Source: Peribacillus frigoritolerans (GTDB lineage Bacteria > Bacillota > Bacilli > Bacillales > DSM-1321). Taken from it: 64,000 bases of DNA. The notes below the pieces were generated by a model. The model saw only the letters and a program-made list of their open reading frames with translations, had not been told where the DNA came from and did no database searches. Where the stretch lies: assembly GCF_040250305.1 (NCBI RefSeq), contig NZ_CP158190.1, forward strand, positions 3,938,001-4,002,000, read 5' to 3'. Below, piece by piece: positions 1-8,663 of the stretch (its first letter is position 1; every line of letters begins with the position of its first letter). A program made the position numbers and the translations under genes.

Positions 1-131
1 CTCTCATCTGTGTGTTCCTGTTCCTGCTCCTTACTCGCCGCCTCTTGACTTTCAATCTTTTTATCGGCAAATACTTTTTCTTCCCCATTTATTTTAATCG
101 TTACACCCTTGCTTTGTTCCGGCTTGCCCAA
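1..131 (-). CDS. spoIIB: SpoIIB, stage II sporulation protein (N-terminal fragment, cut by window edge)
   Basis: About 43 N-terminal residues are visible, beginning MGKPEQSKGVTIKINGEE, followed by a charged Glu/Lys/Gln-rich stretch. SpoIIB is a membrane-anchored protein with a SPOR domain that helps engulfment and septal peptidoglycan thinning early in sporulation; the anchor and SPOR domain lie outside the window. The start is a TTG chosen because GGAGGGGAGG lies seven bases upstream; an in-frame ATG further upstream would place that ribosome site inside the gene. Identity rests on the KxxGVTIKING-type start and on position next to comC, as in B. subtilis (folC-comC-spoIIB). A terminator separates it from comC, so it probably has its own promoter. 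Confidence 0.75.
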   Translation of the reverse strand, partial: MGKPEQSKGVTIKINGEEKVFADKKIESQEAASKEQEQEHTDE

Positions 132-175
132 TTTTTTTCCTCCCCTCCAGATCATTTTTTTCATCCTAACATAGA

Positions 176-210
176 GGTAAAAAAAAATAACAAGACTTTT
201 GTCGTCTTGT
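176..210 (-). terminator. Intrinsic terminator after comC
   Basis: On the minus strand a seven-pair stem (ACAAGAC/GTCTTGT) is followed by a run of nine T. It lies between comC and spoIIB. The rest of the 132-438 gap shows no gene I can support. Confidence 0.85.
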
Positions 211-438
211 CATTAATAGGTTTCGTCAAATTTCCCTATTCATAAATGGGTAACGAAAATAGACTTACAGGTACTGGTACTTCTGGTTCATGAACCATTC
301 AATATCACCTCTCACCAATTACATATATCACTCTTTCGTGTCAGCTTCACTTGCAGCCAATTGGGGATAGTTCCCTACTGAGCTATTGTTCAGGTGATTT
401 TTGACAAATTCCTCTTGAATTAGGATGGTTCTATAAGC

Positions 439-1191
439 TCATCTTAAAAAAGTTACATACCAATGTAAAAGGGAATCGCCCCAAAAATAAGCAGTCAATG
501 TCCCAAAAACGATATACGGTCCGAAAGGAATAAGTGTTTTCTTTTTAAGGATTCCGGTCAGCAATCCGATGATGCCAAGCAATGCCCCATAAAAGCACGC
601 AAAAAGAAACGATAACAGCACCATCTTCATTCCCAGTACAAAGCCAATCACTGCAAACAGCTTGATATCACCGCCACCCATGCCACCCTGACTCACTACT
701 GCGATTAATAACAGCAGGCTAAAGCCAACCACGGCCCCGACAATTGACCCCCACCAGGGCGACAGCGGAAATGAGACTCTTAAAACGATAAAAATCACCG
801 TAAAGAAAAGCAGTATTTTATCGGGTATGAGCATATAGGCGACATCAGTCACGAAGATGATCATAAATAATGAAATCAATGTCAAGCCAACCAAGAGTTC
901 GCTCGACCAGCCAAGGAATATCGGAGCAGAGGTAAACAAAACACCGGTCAGCATTTCCACGGCCGGATAAAGGGGGGAAATCCTTGCTTTACAGCCCCGG
1001 CATTTACCGACTTGCAACATATAAGAAATAACCGGTATCAACTCGAAGAATGTCAATGTACGCCCGCAAGAAGGGCAGGCGGAGCGACGATTCGCAAATG
1101 AATGACCTGCTGGAACACTTAAACCGACAACGTTAAAGAATGAGCCTAAAATTAAGCCCAATACGAAGAGATAGATATGGATAGCCATCAT
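439..1191 (-). CDS. comC: Prepilin leader peptidase / N-methyltransferase ComC
   Basis: A 250-residue type IV prepilin peptidase (A24 family). It cleaves and N-methylates the ComG pseudopilins needed for DNA uptake in competence. The N-terminal domain has a zinc site of two CxxC pairs (C39/C42 and C64/C67). The membrane part has the two catalytic aspartates expected for the family, one in VTDVAYMLIPD (about D116) and one in GGGDIK (about D175). About seven to eight hydrophobic segments are visible. The start has little Shine-Dalgarno sequence of its own; its ATG overlaps the stop of a 31-codon upstream ORF that has a good one, suggesting translational coupling. It normally follows folC; here a repeat and an IS remnant separate the two. 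Confidence 0.93.
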   Translation of the reverse strand: MMAIHIYLFVLGLILGSFFNVVGLSVPAGHSFANRRSACPSCGRTLTFFELIPVISYMLQVGKCRGCKARISPLYPAVEMLTGVLFTSAPIFLGWSSELLVGLTLISLFMIIFVTDVAYMLIPDKILLFFTVIFIVLRVSFPLSPWWGSIVGAVVGFSLLLLIAVVSQGGMGGGDIKLFAVIGFVLGMKMVLLSFLFACFYGALLGIIGLLTGILKKKTLIPFGPYIVFGTLTAYFWGDSLLHWYVTFLR

Positions 1192-1283
1192 TTATACAAA
1201 GTGCATGAGGATTCGATTGCCTTTCTTTGAAACCCTGATATAAAAGTCCCTTCCGCTATGTAATCATCACTGGGGTTCTTCAT
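1188..1283 (-). CDS. Possible 31-codon leader ORF coupled to comC
   Basis: A short ORF (begins MKNPSDDYIAEGTF) starts at an ATG with GGGAGG about ten bases upstream. It ends in a TGA that overlaps the comC start in an ATGATG arrangement. I do not recognise the peptide. The strong ribosome site plus stop/start overlap suggests it delivers ribosomes to comC, or is the remnant of a longer upstream gene. Evidence is architectural only. Confidence 0.4.
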   Translation of the reverse strand: MKNPSDDYIAEGTFISGFQRKAIESSCTLYK

Positions 1284-1438
1284 GATTATTCATTCCTCCC
1301 GTCATTTCATTAAGTAGATCCTACTATTCATCAATCATGTAGAATCAATATATAAACATATTTTAACAAATATACTTGGTGATTTGTTATCAATCACTCT
1401 ATTGGAGTTTTTTCTTTTCAAGAGGCTCTTTAACAAGA

Positions 1439-1464
1439 GAAAAGGACCTTCGAAAAGGTCCTTT
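1439..1464 (-). terminator. Probable original folC terminator
   Basis: Hairpin AAAGGACC/GGTCCTTT with a short T-rich tail on the minus strand. It now lies about 600 bp from the folC stop, with the composite repeat and IS remnant in between. It directly abuts the CAGACTGTA start of the repeat, as the second copy also abuts a terminator. Confidence 0.6.
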
Positions 1465-1662
1465 CAGACTGTAGACAAACTCGATGAAAATCGATTTTGT
1501 CTACAGTTTTTTTTGGCTTGTACAAATTTGGACGTTGATTGGAACGTAGGGCACTCGCTTTCCGCGGGCGGTCCGGGAGCCTCCTCGGCGCACTTGCGCC
1601 TGTGGGGTCTCCCTTGGACTCGCTATTCCCGCAGGAGTCTCGCCCCTTCCGTTCCAATCAAC
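1465..1662. repeat. GC-rich composite inverted repeat, copy 1
   Basis: Two parts. First, a stem-loop at 1468-1508 (ACTGTAGACAAA paired with TTTGTCTACAGT, with an inner CGAT-GAAA-ATCG hairpin) is followed by eight T on the plus strand. Second, a 129-bp core at 1534-1662 is bounded by GTTGATTGGAACG and its complement CGTTCCAATCAAC and is GC-rich inside (CTTTCCGCGGGCGGTCCGGG, then CCCGCAGGAGTCTCG). A near-identical core lies at 23838-23964. Such elements occur many times per genome in some Bacillaceae as far as I recall; I cannot count them here. No coding capacity is credible: ORFs across it are shadows of the repeat. Confidence 0.85.
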
Positions 1663-1747
1663 TATGTTTAAAATTTTAGATGGAACTCCTTTTGCCTATA
1701 GACTTTTTTGTTTTAAAATAGAACTATTAAAACTTGAGGTGATGAGG

Positions 1748-2060
1748 ATGCTTTCGAAACATAATTCTATTCAGCGAGACCAACTTGAAATGATTACTTT
1801 AGATCAACTGGTGCCCGCGAATCATTTGGTTCGTAAAATTGAGGCTGCCATTGACTTCACTTTCATTTATGATTTGGTGAAAGATATATATTCAGAGATA
1901 GGAAGCCCAAGTATTGATCCAGTTATATTGACCAAACTGACTTTCATTCAATTTACCCTCGGTATTCGTTCAATGCATAAAGCAATTGAAGAAGTTGAAA
2001 CAAATATGGCTTACCGTTGGTTCTTAGGCTGTGGTTTCCATTATAAAGTGCCTCATTACG
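1748..2060 (+). pseudogene. Truncated IS1182-family transposase (N-terminal fragment)
   Basis: About 100 residues of an IS1182-type transposase N terminus are recognisable: LDQLVPANHLVRKIEAAIDF, then DPVILTKLTFIQFTLGIRSM and the AYRWFLG segment. Full-length members are roughly 450-500 residues, so the catalytic DDE part is missing. Similarity stops near VPH (about 2055), and the reading frame then runs into the 3' end of folC on the other strand. GAGGTG lies just before the ATG. No right end is left, so the element is immobile. Its arrival or decay probably explains the separation of folC from comC. Confidence 0.8.
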
Positions 2061-2075
2061 GTAATGCACATCACT

Positions 2076-3365
2076 TTAGGCATTTCCCCTGATTAGGAAC
2101 TCCCTCACAAGTGAAAGGAAATGAAGCGACCCTGTGATGACAAGAATCTCTTTTTCCCCTGTTTTCCTTCTGCCTTCCGTTATCGCCGCCTGCCAATCCT
2201 TGTTTATACGTTTATTTGGATGACTGCATTTTTCATAAAGCGTTTTCGCATCCGCCGCCCGTTCATGGTCGAATTCGGTAATGATGATTTCCATCGCTTC
2301 CGTTTCCAGTCCATGAAGCATCTCGGAATAATTTTTATCTTTAAATGAACTGAATACGAATCGGTACTTATAGTCGGGGTAATGCACTTTTAGCGTTTTC
2401 TTCAGCACGTCGATGCCGGCAGGATTATGTGCACCATCGATGATCACCAACGGCTCATCCGATATTTTTTCAAAGCGGCCATCCCATTTCGCTTCGCCTA
2501 TTCCTTTAAGGATGCTTTTTTCATCGATATTTTCCATTCCTAATGTGACAGCAGCAATGGCCAATGCCGCATTCTCCATTTGATGACGCCCTAACATCCG
2601 CATTTCCACATTATCGATGGACCTGTCGGCAAGCGAAAATGAGAAACTTTGCCCTCGTTCACTTTGCTTTATATTCCCTATATGAAAGTCTTTACCTAAT
2701 TTGTAATAAGGTACGCCTAATGATGACGCTTTTTCTTCAATTACTTTTGCTGGCTCCCCAGCTATGACTCCGCTGATGATCGGCGCCCCGCTTTTAATGA
2801 TGCCCGCCTTCTCAAAAGCAATTTCCCCAAGTGTGTTACCCAGGATGTTCGTATGTTCCAGAGAAATCGAGGTAATGATCGAAAGAAACGGCTGGATGAC
2901 ATTCGTTGTATCGAGCCTGCCTCCCAAACCGGTTTCCATCAAAACCAAATCCACTTCCTTTTTGCTAAAATAAGAAAATGCCACCGCAGTCAAAATTTCG
3001 AACTGAGTAGGACCGTCCCCTTTACTGTCCATCTCTTGGATAATCGGCCAAAGCTCCCGGAAGACAGCGATAAAATCCTTATCACTGATTTCATCTTCAT
3101 TAATCTTGAGCTGTTCATTCATCCGTATTAAATAAGGTGATGTGAAGGAAGCGACCCGAATCCCTTGGGCAAGCAGGATTTCTTTAATATATTGCAGTGT
3201 TGATCCTTTCCCGTTAGATCCTGCAATGTGAATATACTTTAGCCCCTTGTGCGGGTCACCTAATTCAGTTAACAATGCTTCCATCCGTGATAGGCCAAAA
3301 TTCATGCCCAATTGAACTTGGCGCCGTTCAAAAAAATGATTGATTTCTTTCATGGTTGTTACCAT
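2076..3365 (-). CDS. folC: Folylpolyglutamate synthase / dihydrofolate synthase FolC
   Basis: A 429-residue Mur-ligase-like enzyme that adds glutamate to (dihydro)folates, giving polyglutamylated, cell-retained cofactors. The nucleotide-binding loop GSNGKGST is at residues 49-56. The family segments ETGLGGRLDTTN and IDGAHNPAG are both present. Length matches the B. subtilis protein, so the C terminus is intact even though the IS1182 remnant reaches its stop codon on the opposite strand. The start at 3365 has GAGGAGG about ten bases upstream; a second ATG four codons in is possible. valS normally lies just upstream; here the divergent ATP-grasp pair intervenes. Confidence 0.95.
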   Translation of the reverse strand: MVTTMKEINHFFERRQVQLGMNFGLSRMEALLTELGDPHKGLKYIHIAGSNGKGSTLQYIKEILLAQGIRVASFTSPYLIRMNEQLKINEDEISDKDFIAVFRELWPIIQEMDSKGDGPTQFEILTAVAFSYFSKKEVDLVLMETGLGGRLDTTNVIQPFLSIITSISLEHTNILGNTLGEIAFEKAGIIKSGAPIISGVIAGEPAKVIEEKASSLGVPYYKLGKDFHIGNIKQSERGQSFSFSLADRSIDNVEMRMLGRHQMENAALAIAAVTLGMENIDEKSILKGIGEAKWDGRFEKISDEPLVIIDGAHNPAGIDVLKKTLKVHYPDYKYRFVFSSFKDKNYSEMLHGLETEAMEIIITEFDHERAADAKTLYEKCSHPNKRINKDWQAAITEGRRKTGEKEILVITGSLHFLSLVREFLIRGNA

Positions 3366-3463
3366 TATCGTTGTGCCTCCTCTTTCTTTATACCGCTCTA
3401 ATGCGTTAAGATTATTTTATCAATATATGATCGATTAACCTAGATGAAAGGTAGTGTTTTACC

Positions 3464-4405
3464 ATGAAACCTTCAGATTTCCACTGTTGGATTGTCGTTA
3501 ACGGCTATTTACAGCATGATAAGTTTTCCAGTTTAGCTTTGTTCATTAAAGAGGCGGCTGAAAGGAAAGATATCACGGCAACCCTTATCCGTAATTCAGA
3601 TCTCATTCCCATAATCGAAAAAGGAGTGCCACTGCTTAAAGGAGCTTTTGATAAGCTTCCTGATTTTGTTCTGTTCATGGATAAAGACATTCATTTGGCA
3701 CGCCATTTGGAATTGCTCGGCATCCCCGTTTATAACAGTAGTAAAGCGATCGATATTTGCGACAGCAAAGCAAAAACACATCAAGCATTGACCGGGCATG
3801 GCATACCGATGCCGAAAACCTTATTTCCCCCTTTTACGTACGAAGGGATTGAAAGGGTCAATATGGATGCTTTTATACAAATCGGCAATGAACTTGGGTA
3901 TCCACTTATCGTTAAGGAAGCATACGGTTCTTTTGGGGAACAAGTATATTTGATCCAAACAGAGGATGAGTTACTAAAGACAATCCGTAATCTTGGCCAC
4001 AAACCATTTATACTCCAGGAATTCATCGAGCACAGTAAAGGTCGGGATATTCGTGTGAATGTCGTGGGCAATCAAATCATAGCAGCGATGCAACGCCATT
4101 CGGAGCAAGACTTCCGAGCTAATATGACTGCCGGAGGGCAGGCTGCTCCATATATACCCACCAGTGAAGAAGCACAACTTGCCATCCGATGTGCGCAAAT
4201 TCTGGGTGCCGACTTCGCTGGCGTCGATTTGTTGTTCGGTGAAGAAGGTCCGCTTTTGTGCGAAGTGAATTCGAATTCGCATTTGCTGAATATTTATGAA
4301 TGTACAGGCATCAACATCGCTGATAGCATGTTCGATTATATCTTGAAAGAATTAGGAAAAGGAAGTGCATCTGATGAAAAAACAAGCAGGCTGGTTGATT
4401 TATAA
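3464..4405 (+). CDS. RimK-like ATP-grasp ligase, first of a tandem pair
   Basis: A 313-residue protein with an ATP-grasp fold of the RimK type (ATP-dependent carboxylate-amine ligases that attach amino acids to peptides or small acids). Visible motifs: SKAKTHQAL near 101-109, VKEAYGSFGEQVYLIQ near 150-165 (lysine and glycine-rich loop), QEFIE near 185, RDIRV at 194-198, and the metal-binding GVDLLF...CEVNSNS ending with E267 and N269. These catalytic positions look intact. The following ATP-grasp gene starts inside its 3' end, so both should be made together. The pair lies divergently between folC and valS. The substrate cannot be read from the sequence; a glutamate- or amino-acid-adding role is family-based inference only. 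Confidence 0.85.
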   Translation: MKPSDFHCWIVVNGYLQHDKFSSLALFIKEAAERKDITATLIRNSDLIPIIEKGVPLLKGAFDKLPDFVLFMDKDIHLARHLELLGIPVYNSSKAIDICDSKAKTHQALTGHGIPMPKTLFPPFTYEGIERVNMDAFIQIGNELGYPLIVKEAYGSFGEQVYLIQTEDELLKTIRNLGHKPFILQEFIEHSKGRDIRVNVVGNQIIAAMQRHSEQDFRANMTAGGQAAPYIPTSEEAQLAIRCAQILGADFAGVDLLFGEEGPLLCEVNSNSHLLNIYECTGINIADSMFDYILKELGKGSASDEKTSRLVDL

Positions 4406-5216
4406 CCGTGAGGATGCCTTAAAAAACAAAGGATACATAGATTGGATGCTTGACGAAGCCAGTAAGCTTGATCTTGATTTACACTTTCACTTTCGGGAAG
4501 ACCTTAGGATCGGTCATCGTTTCAACGAGTTGTACGTGGAACATGAGACGCAGCCAATTTCATTGCCAGACTTCGCTATCGTCCGGACCATCGATCCTTT
4601 TTTTACAAAGCAACTTGAGCAACTGGGGATTGCTTGCTTTAACTCCTCCTTCGTATCGGAAATCGCGAATGACAAAGCAAAGACGCATCAATATTTGTCC
4701 TCGCTTGGGATTCCAATGGCCGATACCGTATATTGTAACGGAAGGCCGAGTGCCGATGACATGGAGTTCCCTTTCATTGCTAAAGAAACAAGTGGACGCG
4801 GCGGGAAACAAGTATATCTAATACAACATGCCGATGATCTTGCCGAACTGAATGATGGAAATTGGATAGTCCAAAAACCTGGCTTATTCGGTAAAGATAT
4901 CCGAGTATTTGTAATTGGAAAAAAAGTGAAGGCTGCTGTACTTAGGGAATCCGCTTCAAGTTTCAAGGCAAATTATACGCTGGGCGGAACGGCTTCACTA
5001 TATGAGCTATCTGCAGCTGAATTAGCCCTTGTTGAAAGAGTAATGAGGTCGTTTGATTTCGGCCTGGTCGGTATCGATTTCATATTTGCCGAAGATGGCA
5101 GCCTCATGCTTAACGAAATCGAGGATGTCGTCGGCAGCCGGACATTGAGTGCACTAAGTGATATGAATATCGTATCGGAGTACCTTACATTCATAAAAGA
5201 AAGAATATCCTCCTAA
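4374..5216 (+). CDS. RimK-like ATP-grasp ligase, second of a tandem pair
   Basis: A 280-residue paralogue of the preceding protein. It has NDKAKTHQYLSSLGIPM, AKETSGRGGKQVYLIQ (about 136-151), KDIRVFVIG (about 174-182) and GIDFIFAEDG near 234-243. The C-terminal metal site reads NEIEDVVGSRTL where RimK-type enzymes usually have an ExN motif, so one ligand is Asp or shifted; it may be altered in activity or act as a partner subunit. The start chosen is the ATG at 4374, with AAGGAAGTG six bases upstream; a GTG at 4365 is in frame. It overlaps the first gene by 32 bases. A bidirectional terminator follows. Confidence 0.83.
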   Translation: MKKQAGWLIYNREDALKNKGYIDWMLDEASKLDLDLHFHFREDLRIGHRFNELYVEHETQPISLPDFAIVRTIDPFFTKQLEQLGIACFNSSFVSEIANDKAKTHQYLSSLGIPMADTVYCNGRPSADDMEFPFIAKETSGRGGKQVYLIQHADDLAELNDGNWIVQKPGLFGKDIRVFVIGKKVKAAVLRESASSFKANYTLGGTASLYELSAAELALVERVMRSFDFGLVGIDFIFAEDGSLMLNEIEDVVGSRTLSALSDMNIVSEYLTFIKERISS

Positions 5217-5224
5217 CGAAATAC

Positions 5225-5267
5225 AAAAAAGGATGAACCGGCATAAGCTGGTTCATCCTTTTGTTTT
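5225..5267. terminator. Bidirectional terminator between ATP-grasp pair and valS
   Basis: Stem AAAAGGATGAACC/GGTTCATCCTTTT with T-rich tails in both directions. It serves the plus-strand ATP-grasp genes and the minus-strand valS, whose stop codon it touches. Confidence 0.9.
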
Positions 5268-7917
5268 ACAGTTGTTTCAGTTCGCTAATCCTGTGGATTA
5301 CAGAGTCGCGTTTTTCGCTATAGTCTTTTTCCTTGGCACGTTCTTCTTCGATGACGCTTGCCGGCGCCTTTTTGACGAAGCCCTCGTTGCCTAATTTTTT
5401 CTGTACGCGCTCAACTTCTTTATTAAGTTTGTCGAGTTCTTTTTCAAGACGTTTCACTTCTTCGTCGATATTGATCAGTCCTGTAAGCGGAAGGATCAGT
5501 TCTACGCCAGTTACGACAGCTGTCATCGCTTGAGCAGGTTCCTCGACTTCGATTCCGATCGTCAATTGTTCAGGATTACAGAAACGCTCGATATAGCTGC
5601 TGTTTTTCTGTAACGTCTCTAAGATTGACTCATCTTTCGCTTTTAAAATCAAATTGATTTTTTTGCTTAGCGGTGTGTTCACCTCAGCACGGATATTACG
5701 GACGGAGCGGATGATTTCAACAAGCAGCTTCATTTCCTCGGCTGCAGCTGTATCTGTCAATCCTTCATTCACTTCCGGCCAAGCGGCAACAGTGATGGAC
5801 TCACCTTGATGCGGAAGGTTCTGCCAGATTTCTTCGGTAATGAAAGGCATGAACGGGTGTAACAATCTCATCGTGTTATCCAGTACATAAGCCAAGATCG
5901 AGCGCGTCGTTTTCTTCGCTGCTTCGTCTTCGCCATATAACGGAAGCTTCGCCATTTCAATATACCAGTCACAGAAGTCATCCCAAATGAAGTTGTATAG
6001 TACACGGCCCACTTCACCAAACTCATAACGGTCCGCAAGTCTGGTTACGTTGGAAATCGTTTCATTCAAGCGCGTCAAGATCCATTTATCGGCTACAGAC
6101 TTCTCACCGCTTAAATCGATTTCGTCATAAGCCATGCCATTCATGTTCATCAAAGCAAAACGGGATGCGTTCCAAATCTTATTGGAGAAGTTCCAGACCG
6201 CTTCCACTTTTTCCGTGCTGTAACGAAGATCCTGTCCTGGCGAGCTGCCAGTAGACAAGAAGTAACGCAGTGAATCGGCACCGTATTGATCGATTACATC
6301 CATCGGATCGACACCATTGCCAAGCGATTTACTCATCTTGCGCCCCTGTTCGTCACGAACGAGACCGTGGATCAGCACATCTTCAAATGGTCGTTCACCC
6401 GTGAACTCAAGAGCTTGGAAAATCATCCGCGATACCCAGAAGAAAATGATATCATAGCCTGTCACAAGTGCCCCTGTTGGATAGTAACGTTGGAAATCGA
6501 CACTGTCCTTATCAGGCCAGCCCATAGTCGAGAACGGCCATAATGCCGAGCTGAACCATGTATCCAGAACATCCGTATCTTGTTCCCAGTTTTCAGCGTC
6601 CGCAGGCTCTTCGTGACCTACATACACTTCACCTGTTTCTTTATGGTACCAGGCTGGAATGCGGTGACCCCACCAAAGCTGACGGGAAATGCACCAGTCG
6701 CGGATATTTTCCATCCAATGCAGGTACGTTTTTTCGAAACGATCCGGTACGAAATGAACTTTTTCCTCATCGGATCCTTTTTGAAGCTCAACGGATGCAT
6801 CAGCCAGCGGCTGCATTTTAACGAACCATTGCGTCGAAAGATATGGTTCAACAACAGCACCGCTTCTCTCTGAATGGCCGACTGAGTGAAGGTGATCTTC
6901 GATTTTGAAGAGTACTCCTTCTTCCTGAAGGTCTTTGACGATTTGTTTACGGCATTCAAACCGGTCCATGCCTTCATATTTACCAGCCTTTTCATTCATC
7001 GAGCCATCTTCATGCATGACAAGGATGCGCTCCAAATCGTGACGGTTCCCGATTTCGAAATCATTCGGGTCATGAGCCGGAGTAATTTTGACCGCGCCTG
7101 AACCGAATTCCATATCGACATAATCATCACCGACAATCGGGATTTCCCGGCCTGTAATTGGCAAGCGGACCATTTTGCCGATCAAGTGTTTATAACGGTC
7201 ATCTTCAGGATGTACAGCAACAGCAGTATCACCAAGCATCGTTTCTGGACGGGTAGTGGCAATTTCAATTTCACCTGATCCGTCAACCAACGGATATTTC
7301 ATATGGTAAAATGCGCCCTGCACATCTTTGTAAATAACCTCGATATCGGATAACGCCGTTTTCGTCGATGGATCCCAGTTGATGATGTATTCGCCGCGAT
7401 AAATCAAGCCCTTGTTATAAAGCGAAACGAACACTTCGCGCACAGCTTTTGAAAGCCCCTCATCAAGAGTGAAGCGTTCACGTGTATAATCAAGTCCAAG
7501 ACCCAGCTTTGACCATTGTTCACGGATATGGCTCGCATATTCCTCTTTCCATTTCCATGTCTCTTCTACGAATTTTTCACGTCCTAGGTCATAACGGCTC
7601 ACGCCTTCCGCACGAAGTTTCTGTTCTACTTTCGCTTGAGTGGCGATACCGGCATGGTCCATGCCCGGCAACCATAAAACATCATAGCCCTGCATTCTTT
7701 TCATGCGTGTCAAAATATCTTGAAGTGTCGTATCCCAAGCGTGGCCAAGATGAAGCTTACCTGTCACGTTAGGCGGCGGGATGACAATCGTATATGGTTC
7801 TTTTTTATCATCACCCGTCGTTTCGAAAAACTTTCCATCAAGCCACCATTTGTAGCGGCCTTTCTCTATCGTCTGCGGATCATATTTAGTCGGCATAGAA
7901 ATTTGATTTTCTTCCAT
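5266..7917 (-). CDS. valS: Valyl-tRNA synthetase ValS
   Basis: An 883-residue class I aminoacyl-tRNA synthetase charging tRNA-Val. The HIGH motif appears as HLGH (residues 56-59, after PPPNVTGKL) and KMSKS as [11 protein letters not shown] near residue 525. The editing (CP1) domain contains the [19 protein letters not shown] segment that hydrolyses mischarged threonine. The C terminus is a charged coiled coil ([20 protein letters not shown]), typical of ValS tRNA-binding arms. AAAGGAGG lies seven bases before the ATG. Expression should be controlled by the T-box leader directly upstream, which senses uncharged tRNA-Val. In B. subtilis valS-folC are adjacent; here they are split by a divergent gene pair. 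Confidence 0.98.
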   Translation of the reverse strand: MEENQISMPTKYDPQTIEKGRYKWWLDGKFFETTGDDKKEPYTIVIPPPNVTGKLHLGHAWDTTLQDILTRMKRMQGYDVLWLPGMDHAGIATQAKVEQKLRAEGVSRYDLGREKFVEETWKWKEEYASHIREQWSKLGLGLDYTRERFTLDEGLSKAVREVFVSLYNKGLIYRGEYIINWDPSTKTALSDIEVIYKDVQGAFYHMKYPLVDGSGEIEIATTRPETMLGDTAVAVHPEDDRYKHLIGKMVRLPITGREIPIVGDDYVDMEFGSGAVKITPAHDPNDFEIGNRHDLERILVMHEDGSMNEKAGKYEGMDRFECRKQIVKDLQEEGVLFKIEDHLHSVGHSERSGAVVEPYLSTQWFVKMQPLADASVELQKGSDEEKVHFVPDRFEKTYLHWMENIRDWCISRQLWWGHRIPAWYHKETGEVYVGHEEPADAENWEQDTDVLDTWFSSALWPFSTMGWPDKDSVDFQRYYPTGALVTGYDIIFFWVSRMIFQALEFTGERPFEDVLIHGLVRDEQGRKMSKSLGNGVDPMDVIDQYGADSLRYFLSTGSSPGQDLRYSTEKVEAVWNFSNKIWNASRFALMNMNGMAYDEIDLSGEKSVADKWILTRLNETISNVTRLADRYEFGEVGRVLYNFIWDDFCDWYIEMAKLPLYGEDEAAKKTTRSILAYVLDNTMRLLHPFMPFITEEIWQNLPHQGESITVAAWPEVNEGLTDTAAAEEMKLLVEIIRSVRNIRAEVNTPLSKKINLILKAKDESILETLQKNSSYIERFCNPEQLTIGIEVEEPAQAMTAVVTGVELILPLTGLINIDEEVKRLEKELDKLNKEVERVQKKLGNEGFVKKAPASVIEEERAKEKDYSEKRDSVIHRISELKQL

Positions 7918-7940
7918 ATCATTTCCTCCTTTTTAGGCAT

Positions 7941-8146
7941 AAAAAAAACTTCCATCATCATAAAAGGACGAAGGAAGTTGTTCGCGGTGCCACCTTTTTT
8001 CCGAAAAAGAAAAAACTTTTTCGGCTCTCAAATCGGATAACGGCTCTTCACCGGCATTCGCTACTAAGAGGTTCACGAAGACTGCTCACGGACGACTTCG
8101 GATGCTGCTGCCTGGAAACCTCGCACCAATTTGGTTTCCTCTCTGA
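7941..8146 (-). promoter_or_regulatory. T-box riboswitch of valS
   Basis: On the minus strand the leader begins with an AGAGAGG stem I base that can pair with CCTCTT downstream. It contains the T-box signature AGGTGGCACCGCG (7981-7994) and ends in a terminator hairpin AACTTCC...GGAAGTT plus T8 (7941-7980). Uncharged tRNA pairing should favour the antiterminator and permit valS transcription. The specifier is valine by context; GTC and GTG both occur near the 3' side of stem I and I could not settle which is used. Confidence 0.93.
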
Positions 8147-8225
8147 AAAGTGCATATCATCTTACTATTTCCGGTCTTTGCATTGATTTATATTCATATG
8201 TAAATTCATTGAATGCATATAGTAT

Positions 8226-8255
8226 ATAGTACAAAAAATATGGGGCTCCAGTCAA
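8226..8255 (-). promoter_or_regulatory. Sigma-A promoter of valS
   Basis: TTGACT (8250-8255), 18-bp spacer, TACTAT (8226-8231), about 80 bp upstream of the T-box stem I. The rest of the 8147-8412 gap holds no further gene that I can see. Confidence 0.6.
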
Positions 8256-8412
8256 TCATCTTTTCGCTTACTTTCCCAGGAATCATCCCATTTGATACAT
8301 TCAAGGTCGTTTTCTTTATTTTATCCTCCAGGAACAGTAAATGTGATGGTTTATCACCTTTTCCACTGCCCACCCATATTATATAAGAAGTCCTAAAAAG
8401 GAAGGTAATAAT

Positions 8413-8604
8413 ATGAAGCGAAGATATACTCCCTATACTTTACCGCCTTGGATGAAGAAATTCCGCGGTGTCTGCCAGCAGTTCATCGTCCCCTTTATCG
8501 TATTCCAAGGATTACGCACACTGATTTTTCCGACTTTCTTCGATATGCTCCTGCTAATCGCATTTATTTTCCTGGCCATGTCTTTATATTTCGAATGGAT
8601 TTAA
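8413..8604 (+). CDS. Small membrane protein, 63 residues, unknown
   Basis: I do not recognise a family. The protein has a basic N terminus (MKRRYTPYTLPPWMKKF) and two hydrophobic stretches: QFIVPFIVFQGLRTLIF (about 23-39) and FFDMLLLIAFIFLAMSLYF (about 42-60). This is consistent with a small inner-membrane protein. AAGGAAGG lies eight bases before the ATG, which supports translation. It is the only plus-strand gene between valS and the ysxE/spoVID cluster. A stem-loop follows, but its strong T-run serves the opposite strand. Confidence 0.7.
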   Translation: MKRRYTPYTLPPWMKKFRGVCQQFIVPFIVFQGLRTLIFPTFFDMLLLIAFIFLAMSLYFEWI

Positions 8605-8619
8605 TTATTCCCTTACAGC

Positions 8620-8663
8620 AAAAAAAATATACATGACTGGAGATGATCCAATCATGTATATTT
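8620..8663 (-). terminator. Intrinsic terminator after ysxE
   Basis: A long stem AAATATACATGA/TCATGTATATTT followed on the minus strand by eight T. It overlaps the ysxE stop codon by two bases. Confidence 0.85.

Noticed and set aside
12..245. Plus-strand ORF of 77 codons at the left edge
   Set aside because: It is antisense to the spoIIB start and runs through a minus-strand terminator; no ribosome site.
1384..1671. ORFs on both strands across the GC-rich repeat (1384-1671 plus, 1430-1657 minus)
   Set aside because: They translate a non-coding repeat that also occurs at 23838, where the frames differ; composition is not protein-like.
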